A DNA stretch of 64,000 nt, taken from the NCBI GenBank assembly GCA_018267275.1, contig JAFDYV010000005.1, forward strand, positions 62,001-126,000, read 5' to 3'. A program made the position numbers and the translations under genes. Every line of letters begins with the position of its first letter. Within the stretch, counting starts at the first letter, position 1. Below are positions 54,406-61,806 of the stretch, one piece after another. Below the pieces are notes generated by a model. That model ran no database searches. It was not told the origin of the DNA and saw only the letters and a program-made list of their open reading frames with translations. This DNA comes from Bacteroidota bacterium. Lineage in GTDB: Bacteria; Bacteroidota; Bacteroidia; Cytophagales; Cyclobacteriaceae.

Positions 54406-55470
54406 ATGGCAAAAGAGCGAATTTTGGTGATCGAAGATAACAAAGACATGCGCGAGAATCTATCGGAAATTCTCGAGCTGTCCGGCTATGAAGTGAAAAC
54501 AGCGCCAAACGGAAAAGCCGGACTGGAACTAATTCACCAATTCACACCCGATCTTATCATATGCGATATAATGATGCCCGAGTTAGACGGCTACGGGGTA
54601 ATCCATATCCTTCAGCAAAATTCAAACACGGCCAATATCCCGTTCATCTTTCTCACGGCCAAAGTTGAGAAATCGGACTTCCGAAAAGGCATGAATCTGG
54701 GCGCAGACGACTACTTGACCAAACCGTTTGAAGACATCGACCTACTCAATGCAGTTCAACTACGACTTCGCAAAAGCTTAACAACCCGCAACCATTTTAC
54801 ATCTGGCAGCGAAGGGTTGCTTGACTTCTTTGACGGTTTGGCAGCTGATCGAAGTCAAAAGGCGAATGCCGAGAAACGGCAACATCATCTCTTCAAAAAA
54901 AAGGAGTTTTTGTTCATCGAAGGAGAGTTACCCAAAGACATTTATTTCGTGCGCAACGGAAAAATAAAGACCTTCAAAACCAACTCAGAAGGAAAAGAGC
55001 TGATTACTGCTATTTATATGAGTGGAAATCTTTTTGGATACATGCCAATACTCGAGGGTGCCCCACATTCAGAATCGGCCGTAGCATTAGAGGATTCGGA
55101 AGTGGCGATCATATCAAAGCCAGAGTTTCTGGAAGCTGTCTATTCAAACAAAGATGTTGCTGGTCAATTGATCAAAATGCTATCCAACCACGTTTTGGAA
55201 TTAGAGCAGCGGCTGATTGACATAGCGTACAAATCCGTTCGTCAACGTGTGGCAACTGCGTTGCTTCAGATCAAGCGCATGTACCAAAATTTACCAAGTG
55301 GCTCGGAGTCTTTTTTGGTTGCGCGCAAAGACCTGTCAGCTATGGTGGGCACCGCCACCGAGTCATTAAACCGAACGCTTGCCGACTTTAAAGACGAAGG
55401 GCTGGTGCAAATCAACGATCATTCGTTGAAGATCATCGATCTAAAACAATTGGAGAAACTGGCTCGCTGA
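54406..55470 (+). CDS. Response regulator with CRP/FNR-type output
   Basis: 354 residues. Receiver domain about 5-124 with acidic pair E10/D11, phosphoacceptor D54 (ICDIMMPELDG), T84 and K106. A cyclic-nucleotide-binding-like fold spans about 155-270, and the helix-turn-helix is at about 308-332, with recognition segment TATESLNRTL. E319 and R323 reproduce the E-x3-R spacing that in CRP and FNR reads a TGA core. No FNR iron-sulphur cysteines are evident. A receiver fused directly to a FixK/FNR-like activator is the notable feature. It is the likely binder of the island palindromes, including its own promoter site. Partner of the kinase 58 bases upstream. Confidence 0.9.
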   Translation: MAKERILVIEDNKDMRENLSEILELSGYEVKTAPNGKAGLELIHQFTPDLIICDIMMPELDGYGVIHILQQNSNTANIPFIFLTAKVEKSDFRKGMNLGADDYLTKPFEDIDLLNAVQLRLRKSLTTRNHFTSGSEGLLDFFDGLAADRSQKANAEKRQHHLFKKKEFLFIEGELPKDIYFVRNGKIKTFKTNSEGKELITAIYMSGNLFGYMPILEGAPHSESAVALEDSEVAIISKPEFLEAVYSNKDVAGQLIKMLSNHVLELEQRLIDIAYKSVRQRVATALLQIKRMYQNLPSGSESFLVARKDLSAMVGTATESLNRTLADFKDEGLVQINDHSLKIIDLKQLEKLAR

Positions 55471-55488
55471 CGCAGGTGATTTGAAACG

Positions 55489-55561
55489 AGCGGGAAACGG
55501 GATTCGAACCCGCGACCCTCAGCTTGGGAAGCTGATGCTCTACCAACTGAGCTACTCCCGC
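55489..55561 (-). tRNA. tRNA-Gly (anticodon CCC)
   Basis: 73 bases fold into a standard cloverleaf: acceptor GCGGGAG against TTCCCGC (last pair G-U), D stem GCTC/GAGC, anticodon stem TCAGC/GCTGA with seven-base loop TTCCCAA, T arm with TTCGAAT. The anticodon is CCC, reading GGG. The 3' CCA is not encoded. It separates the stress island from the polysaccharide genes. Confidence 0.95.
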
Positions 55562-55605
55562 TTATTATATCACCAAGTTATACAATGCGCTGCAGTGCAC
55601 CAAAG

Positions 55606-56163
55606 CTAGCGTGTGCTTTTTTTTACAACCTTATTAAACTCACTTTCCTTCTCTTTCAAAATCCGCTTAGCGGTTTCCTTTGCTGTCTGCGCGTCCATCA
55701 GCTTTTCATCTCGGTATCTATTGGCGTAGCGAATCGCTTTTTCTATCAATGGCAGTGTGGCTTTCTTACGATACGCTTCACGAAATATCTCCACGTCAAA
55801 TTCCACAGGAAAGTATTTCTTACCCATATCAAAAACCTGGTCCACGTTTGTAATCTTCGTGCGATTGAGCTCATCTAACATAGCGTAAGCTTGTTCCTCC
55901 TTTGCTTCATCAATCGCCTTGATGATCTGTTCGATCGAAACTCCTGACTGATGAATAGTAGAGATGACCGTACCAGCACCCTCGTTGATTGGCTTTCGCG
56001 CCTTTTCAATTTTGGTCTTGATTTTAGAGGGAACAATCGCGGGCAAATCGTTGGCCACTACCGTTTTTGCTATAAGCGTAGGTAAATACAACTTGTAAAC
56101 AATAAATCCACCTAAGGTTAAAACCAATAGCAAAAATAAAAACGCCAAAGCAAAACGTTTCAT
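55606..56163 (-). CDS. Membrane-anchored helical protein (185 residues)
   Basis: An N-terminal signal anchor (about 1-28, FALAFLFLLLVLTLGGFIVYKL) then a soluble charged helical domain (KIKTKIEKARKPINEG, EEQAYAMLDELNRTKI, FREAYRKKATLPLIEKAIRYANRYRDEK). No named family recognised. It starts seven bases after the stop of the Wzc/GumC-like gene, so it is probably a partner in the same exopolysaccharide process. No other neighbour on that side before the tRNA. Confidence 0.72.
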   Translation of the reverse strand: MKRFALAFLFLLLVLTLGGFIVYKLYLPTLIAKTVVANDLPAIVPSKIKTKIEKARKPINEGAGTVISTIHQSGVSIEQIIKAIDEAKEEQAYAMLDELNRTKITNVDQVFDMGKKYFPVEFDVEIFREAYRKKATLPLIEKAIRYANRYRDEKLMDAQTAKETAKRILKEKESEFNKVVKKSTR

Positions 56164-56170
56164 CGTAGTA

Positions 56171-58387
56171 TCAGGCTACGTTTTTCATATCTACCTTGTT
56201 CAGGATGGCTCCCAAAAAAGCACCATTCAAGCTCTTCATAAACTCAATTGACTCACGATCTGCAGCAGACAGGCTAGACTCCGCTGAAAAAATAGCAATC
56301 ACCTTATCGGCATAGCTCAATAACTCCTTTGAATCGGAGTATTGATTGAGCGATGCACCCTCCATGATGATGTAGTCATAATGATTTCGCAATTGTTGCA
56401 ACATACCAACAAAATCGCGTCCCGCAAGTATTTCTGAAGGAGACTCCGGGCCACTGTTACTTCCAATCACGTCAATGTTTGAATCACTGGTGCGAGAAAT
56501 GATGTTGTTAGCACCGTCTCGCTGGCCTGGCTCATCACCCGCCCTACCTGTAAGCAGTTTTATTTGCCCGTCCTCTTGTAACATCTTTTGGAAGTTGGCA
56601 GGTGCAATCAATAACTGGCTTAATGAATTGTTTCTGAAATTAGTATCGATAATGAGTGTACGCTTGTTTAGCAGACTAAGTGAATATGCCAAAGACAAAA
56701 TGATAAATGTTTTTCCCTCGCTCGCCTTGGTGCTAGTTACCAAAAGGACTTTTGCGTTTGAATTCTCAATTTCAAACCTGACTTTTCTCAAATATTGTTT
56801 AAAACTCTCAGTGTCGGGCGTATTTACACCTGACTTAAACAGCGATTTGAGGTCAAGGTTTTTCGCATCAATCAGATTGATCCAACCTAACAATTTCAAG
56901 TCGCAATAGGCCTGAAATTTACTTGGAGTTTTCAAACGCTGGTCAATAAACTCTAAGCCAATAATCACAAATACGCACATGGCAAGCGTAGCCATGTAAG
57001 CCATTGCAATAATCAAAACTCTTTTGGATGACTCTGGCGAACCATTTGGCTGCCCCATCTGAGAAATTTTTACTGAACTCTGGGAAATCAATGATTTGTT
57101 TTTTTCGGTATTATACTTTTCAACTGCTTTCAAATATTCATCATTCGCCCGCTCCAACTCCTTTTCAAGAGATTCGATTGTTGATTTTTTCGAGGCCGAA
57201 CTGAATACGCTCCCTTTTAAGTTGTTGATCGTTATTTCTAGCGAGCTTAGGCTATTCTGTGCAATTTGAAGTTCTAACTCTAGCTGGCTTTTTTTTGCCA
57301 GCAAAGCATCCTTAGATAACTTTGCATTTACTTGCGATGGATCTGACACGGCCATCTTGTTCATTTCCTTTTGGAGCTCGACACGAAGGTTATTGATAGT
57401 CTCTTCCAATTGTTTGTCGGAAGAACCATTACTCACATAAATTTGATTCAACTCATTTATTTTTGCGCGTATCTGGATGATTTTTTCCCCAGTTTCGCGC
57501 GAGTCGGTAGGAGCCTCTGATCCGAAAGCCTTTAATTGTTTTTCTACATTGGACAACTGCAATTGTTTAGCGATGATTTCATCTGCCTTTTCCTGCCGAA
57601 GCAACTCATAACTCACTAATTGAGTGGATTTCAGCTCTGTAAATTCTTGTCCTGACACATTATTTGACGATTTAAAACGCTCGAGAAAAGTAGCTTTATC
57701 ATCAACAATCTTTTTTTTCTCAGCTGCTATGTCTGCAAAAAATTTAACTGACTCACTTGAATTGTTGCTCTTCAACGAACTGTCAAAGCGAATAAACTCT
57801 TCGCTAAGTTTATTCACCAAAAAGGCAGACAGTTTCGGGTTTTCGGAAACAAAACTTACCTCCACAAAGTCCGTTGACCCGGTCCGCTTGATACTTAGAT
57901 CTTTTTTTAACATCCAACCAGCATAGCCATAACGCTCCATCCAAAAAACTAGATTCTTATCGGCCTCATCAAAAGTGTTAAGCATCTCCATTGCCTCCAA
58001 CTTACTCTTATAGACCTCTGCCATTTTAGCCTTTTCAACCGAAGTCAAAGCCTTTTCGTTTTTTCCGAGCTTGGCGTCTCGGAAGGGATTTGCGTCAGTT
58101 AAATCATGAATCATAAGGTGATAAGATAAAAGCGCCATCACCTGCTCAGAGTTCATTTTCTGGATCATGTTATCGAACTTGACCCCTGCAGCCCACAAAT
58201 CGACTCGCTCTTCTGTAATTTGTATGCCCTCGTTTGTGGTAAATCCAGTACTAAGCACCGTAGACGAACGATATTTTTTTGGTGCGTTGAGCGAAAAAAC
58301 GTAGGCCAAAGCAGCAGCTACGATCGGTAAAACTAACAGCACCCACTTCCGGGCAACTAATAATCTAAATATCGTAGATAACTCCAT
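56171..58387 (-). CDS. Polysaccharide co-polymerase/BY-kinase-like protein (GumC/Wzc type)
   Basis: 738 residues from the ATG at 58387; an upstream TTG at 58402 lies in a -7 box. Wzz domain with first membrane helix at about 12-33, long coiled-coil arms (about 205-440), second membrane helix about 456-480, and a C-terminal P-loop domain with Walker A TSTKASEGKT and A' IDTNFR. The Walker B position reads YIIMEG instead of the usual D-T-P-P type, and the C-terminus ends NKVDMKNVA without a tyrosine cluster, so tyrosine-kinase activity is doubtful. It would control chain length and export of a surface polysaccharide. Confidence 0.87.
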   Translation of the reverse strand: MELSTIFRLLVARKWVLLVLPIVAAALAYVFSLNAPKKYRSSTVLSTGFTTNEGIQITEERVDLWAAGVKFDNMIQKMNSEQVMALLSYHLMIHDLTDANPFRDAKLGKNEKALTSVEKAKMAEVYKSKLEAMEMLNTFDEADKNLVFWMERYGYAGWMLKKDLSIKRTGSTDFVEVSFVSENPKLSAFLVNKLSEEFIRFDSSLKSNNSSESVKFFADIAAEKKKIVDDKATFLERFKSSNNVSGQEFTELKSTQLVSYELLRQEKADEIIAKQLQLSNVEKQLKAFGSEAPTDSRETGEKIIQIRAKINELNQIYVSNGSSDKQLEETINNLRVELQKEMNKMAVSDPSQVNAKLSKDALLAKKSQLELELQIAQNSLSSLEITINNLKGSVFSSASKKSTIESLEKELERANDEYLKAVEKYNTEKNKSLISQSSVKISQMGQPNGSPESSKRVLIIAMAYMATLAMCVFVIIGLEFIDQRLKTPSKFQAYCDLKLLGWINLIDAKNLDLKSLFKSGVNTPDTESFKQYLRKVRFEIENSNAKVLLVTSTKASEGKTFIILSLAYSLSLLNKRTLIIDTNFRNNSLSQLLIAPANFQKMLQEDGQIKLLTGRAGDEPGQRDGANNIISRTSDSNIDVIGSNSGPESPSEILAGRDFVGMLQQLRNHYDYIIMEGASLNQYSDSKELLSYADKVIAIFSAESSLSAADRESIEFMKSLNGAFLGAILNKVDMKNVA

Positions 58388-58399
58388 AAAAATTTTCAA

Positions 58400-58407
58400 C
58401 AAAATTA
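58400..58407 (-). promoter_or_regulatory. Candidate -7 element of the Wzc/GumC-like gene
   Basis: TAATTTTG on the minus strand matches TAnnTTTG, 13 bases before the ATG at 58387. No TTTG at -33. Divergent from the acyltransferase gene. Confidence 0.4.
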
Positions 58408-58459
58408 ATGTATTAAATTGAGAATGCGATATTTTGTTTTTTATTGCAATCGTTCTTAT

Positions 58460-59602
58460 ATGACTTCCGAACTAAACAAAATAAATGATTCCAAGTACAT
58501 CGGATCGCTCGATGGTCTGCGAGGCGTTGGCGTTAGTTTGGTGATTGTGTACCACACATTGAGAATAAAAGGATTTGACCCCTCCGTATTTGGATTTGCC
58601 TGGGTTGCGGTCCAGATGTTTTTTGTTCAAAGTGGTTACCTGATTACCAAAATTCTGCTTGACAAGAAGGATCTGTCACTAGGCCCGTTCATGAGGATCT
58701 TTTACTGGAACCGGGCATTGAGAATATTTCCTGCGTATTTTCTGTATCTGATTTTCTTAAGTCTGATATTCGTGATAGCGACTATACCGCAGGGTTTCTT
58801 AAAAGTGTTGCCCTACCTGCTAACTTACACTTACAACTTTACGAGGTTTGACCCAAGCATTGAGTTTCATCCTTTTTTTGTTCACCTATGGTCACTTTGT
58901 GTCGAAGAGCAATTCTATCTGTTGTGGCCATTTTTGATTTTTTTCCTCAATGAAAGAGCGATCAAGTATTTGATTGTAATTCTAGTTATAGCCAGCCCTT
59001 TTTTGAGGCTATGGCTAAGCCAATTACTGACCGATACAAACCTATTTGACGAAATGCAGATTGGTGAAGCCATTTATGGCTTCACCTTTTCTCATTTAGA
59101 TGCTTTTGCTTCTGGCGCAGCACTGGCAATATTTAACTTGAACTTTGTGATTAAGCACCTAAGGTTTATTTCAAATGCTTTCTTAACGCTCATCATACTA
59201 GTATTAGTTGTTAACCAATTAGCTTTGGCCGACAAAGCAGGGTTTCATTGGTCAGGCCTTGGGCTACCACTCGCATCGTTAAGGAACTACCAACATGTAT
59301 GGTCATACACATTGGTAAATTTTGGATTTGCCGTGTTGACTCTAAATCTAATTTCGGTTAATTACAATGGTATGTTTAACAACCGATTCTTTGTATTTGT
59401 GGGTAAGTTTGCCTACAGCACTTACATAATCCATTTCTTTATCATTACAGCTGTTGTAAAATTAGCCCCAACCATTCCAATTTTCGTTACGTTAAGCGGG
59501 GCCTTTGTGATTTCACACACCACAGGGTATTTAAGTTATCAGTTCATTGAACGTAGATTTCTAAAATATAAAATTGGAACTACCTTGAATAAAACACCTT
59601 GA
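58460..59602 (+). CDS. Acyltransferase 3 family membrane protein
   Basis: 380 residues from the ATG at 58460 (58424 and a TTG at 58418 would add a non-family segment). Opens with YIGSLDGLRGVGVSLVIVYH, the acyltransferase 3 signature with the histidine at the end of helix 1, and has about ten membrane helices. These enzymes acylate sugars of O-antigen or exopolysaccharide, matching the divergent Wzc/GumC-like gene. The last 23 bases overlap the convergent PD40 gene. Confidence 0.88.
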   Translation: MTSELNKINDSKYIGSLDGLRGVGVSLVIVYHTLRIKGFDPSVFGFAWVAVQMFFVQSGYLITKILLDKKDLSLGPFMRIFYWNRALRIFPAYFLYLIFLSLIFVIATIPQGFLKVLPYLLTYTYNFTRFDPSIEFHPFFVHLWSLCVEEQFYLLWPFLIFFLNERAIKYLIVILVIASPFLRLWLSQLLTDTNLFDEMQIGEAIYGFTFSHLDAFASGAALAIFNLNFVIKHLRFISNAFLTLIILVLVVNQLALADKAGFHWSGLGLPLASLRNYQHVWSYTLVNFGFAVLTLNLISVNYNGMFNNRFFVFVGKFAYSTYIIHFFIITAVVKLAPTIPIFVTLSGAFVISHTTGYLSYQFIERRFLKYKIGTTLNKTP

Positions 59603-60809
59603 ACTCGACACCCGATTGACTTGTGCCGGTGTTGACTTGCGTCTGTTTTCCAATTTTACTTTTTGGAAGACCATTTTTTAGCAAGAACTCCAATACATTG
59701 TTAAGTTGGTCAGGGTGCAAACGATAGCAGGTCAAATCTATCGTCTTTAGTCTATTCAAATCAATTTGAGCGATCATCTTTTTGAGTTGTTGTTGCATAG
59801 GGTTCGATAAGATTACCGAACCCAAAGGCGATGCAACGTACTGAAACAGGTCAGGCTCATCGTTGGCACGCAATTCATTTAGAAGCCTCTTTGTTTCATC
59901 CACAATACGGGTAACTGAATCGCTTAATAATCTTTTCTTAACGGTTGATACCCGAGATTCAAAAATATCCGAAAGGGCGGATGCTCGGTTACTAGCAAAA
60001 TAGCAAATACTATCTCCATAAATGGAAAAATAGGCATCAAACTTCTCGCTGTTGATTTTACTTCCGAGGTTTTTAGGGCGTGTCCAAATCGCCCAATTAT
60101 CATACAACCGCTCCGTAACATAGATATCTGCATCACCATATCCTTTATGACCGTCACTCGCAAAAAAAAGACGCTTTCCATCGTCAGAAAGAAACGGTGA
60201 TATTTCGTAACCCTCTGTATTAACAGTGTTACCTAAATTGACCGGCTCACTCCAGCGCCCCAACGAATCTTTAAGTGAAACATACAAATCTTCTTTCCCA
60301 AAGGTATCCGTTCTTTCAGCAGAAATAATCAAAATACGTTCGGAAGGATGCATGTAAAACCCAACAAATTTAGAGAGCTCAATGCTAGGAATAAGCTCTA
60401 TCTTTGGTCTTGACCAAGTGTTATTACTGCCAACGGAAAATGCAATCCCTGGCTTGCTGCTATAAGCGTTCATCAAATAGACTTTTTGATTTCCCCGTGC
60501 AACGCCCACCACGCTATTATTTAACTTATTATTCCAGACTTTTTCATTGATTGGTCGCGAATATTTTCGAAGCGGCAGCACCTGCGACATCCAAATGTCG
60601 ATCCCAGCGGATTTCCCTCCTGTGTTTCCATCAAAAAAAGCACGCGAGAAGTACAGCTTTTTTCCGTCTTGGGAAAGCATCGGATTTACCTCCTCGCCAT
60701 CTGAATTGATTTCGTTGCTCAGCGGCTGTGGATCAGCAAAACGAATGTCTTGAGCCACAGACGTAATCTGCGCCAGCAAAATAATGACCATCATTTCCTT
60801 TTTGAACAT
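59580..60809 (-). CDS. Exported PD40/WD40-like propeller protein
   Basis: 409 residues. Signal peptide about 1-20 (ending TSVAQ). PD40 propeller repeats to about 290 (NPMLSQDGKKLYFSRAF, ISPFLSDDGKRLFFASDGH, FDAYFSIYGDSICYFASNR). The last 110 residues are helical (LLNELRANDEPDLFQYV) and may hold a partner-binding domain; no OmpA peptidoglycan domain is seen. It begins one base after the PorP/SprF stop. In gliding/type IX clusters such PD40 proteins accompany PorP/SprF. Confidence 0.82.
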   Translation of the reverse strand: MFKKEMMVIILLAQITSVAQDIRFADPQPLSNEINSDGEEVNPMLSQDGKKLYFSRAFFDGNTGGKSAGIDIWMSQVLPLRKYSRPINEKVWNNKLNNSVVGVARGNQKVYLMNAYSSKPGIAFSVGSNNTWSRPKIELIPSIELSKFVGFYMHPSERILIISAERTDTFGKEDLYVSLKDSLGRWSEPVNLGNTVNTEGYEISPFLSDDGKRLFFASDGHKGYGDADIYVTERLYDNWAIWTRPKNLGSKINSEKFDAYFSIYGDSICYFASNRASALSDIFESRVSTVKKRLLSDSVTRIVDETKRLLNELRANDEPDLFQYVASPLGSVILSNPMQQQLKKMIAQIDLNRLKTIDLTCYRLHPDQLNNVLEFLLKNGLPKSKIGKQTQVNTGTSQSGVEFKVFYSR

Positions 60810-60810
60810 C

Positions 60811-61806
60811 TTACCAAAATTTAGCCGAAGCTTTTGCGCGATTCGCCAATGGCAGCCCCAATACTATTTCGTGAGCATTCACATTAAAGCTGCCAAGCGA
60901 AGATAAATACTGATCATAGGCGTAGTGCACCTGCAATTTAGGACCCAACGAAAATCCTGCCAGCAGTGAAAAACGGCCCGTTCTATTATAGGCTCCTCCA
61001 ACATAAAAAATTTCTTTATACCTCACCCGGGCATTTGAATCCCATTGAAAATCTGCACCCTCAACATAACGGACAGACAGTCCCAGATTAACTTTTACGT
61101 TCGGGCCAGTCGAAAAAGTCCCCGCCAATTGCCCAATAACCTGTTGTCGTTCCGAAAGGTTAATGTCCTGGCCTTCACTCAATTTACCCAGCACCAAACG
61201 GTTGGTTGAAACCCCGAGATAAAAATTTTTTGAATACAAAACCCCTCCAAAATCAATTATATAAGAGCTCCTATTACCATTGTTTGAAATCAATATTCGA
61301 TTGAAGAATTCATCATCCGCTACACTCACGCGCAAGTCAGAAAAATCAATTCTTTGCGCTAGATAACCTAGCTTAGTGCCAAGCGAAAAAATCATGCGCT
61401 TGTTGACCGGAAGGTGATAAGCATACTGATAAGCAACTTCAAAAGAACGGTAAGGTCCCAAATTTCGGCCAGACACCATTCCACCCATCCCATGCCTTCG
61501 ATTCAAACCTTTTGAAGACTCAATTTCAGAGTAAACTGAACCACTCAATCTTAACGCGTTGTTCTTAATATTGGCTTTGCCAGTATTATTCAACACACCA
61601 AAAGCGCTTACATAAAAATTATTGTTCCGTATATCAAAACCGTTCCATCCTTGAAAAACGGAAAACTTTACATCCAAAAAATCATCTATCCCAACAAAAC
61701 CTGGGTTGACTGTAGCGAGGTTTGAGTAGTATTGCGTGCTTATAAAATCTTGCGAAAAGACTTGAATGGAGGCAACTGAAATCAAAAGGAAAAAGAAACG
61801 CTTCAT
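60811..61806 (-). CDS. PorP/SprF family type IX secretion membrane protein
   Basis: 331 residues. Signal peptide about 1-18 (ending QVFSQ), then a beta-barrel-like outer-membrane protein with DFISTQYYSNLATVNPGFVG, typical of PorP/SprF openings, and repeated YAYHLPVNKRMIFSLGTKLGYL-like strands. In Bacteroidota a PorP/SprF protein is encoded next to its cognate type IX-B substrate, as here: the upstream gene overlaps by four bases and carries a C-terminal gliding-type domain. It probably helps export or anchor that protein. Confidence 0.88.
   Translation of the reverse strand: MKRFFFLLISVASIQVFSQDFISTQYYSNLATVNPGFVGIDDFLDVKFSVFQGWNGFDIRNNNFYVSAFGVLNNTGKANIKNNALRLSGSVYSEIESSKGLNRRHGMGGMVSGRNLGPYRSFEVAYQYAYHLPVNKRMIFSLGTKLGYLAQRIDFSDLRVSVADDEFFNRILISNNGNRSSYIIDFGGVLYSKNFYLGVSTNRLVLGKLSEGQDINLSERQQVIGQLAGTFSTGPNVKVNLGLSVRYVEGADFQWDSNARVRYKEIFYVGGAYNRTGRFSLLAGFSLGPKLQVHYAYDQYLSSLGSFNVNAHEIVLGLPLANRAKASAKFW

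Noticed and set aside
55489..55561. tRNA-Gly as an integration site bounding the stress island
   Set aside because: No integrase, no repeat of the tRNA 3' end and no composition break seen near the other end of the island.
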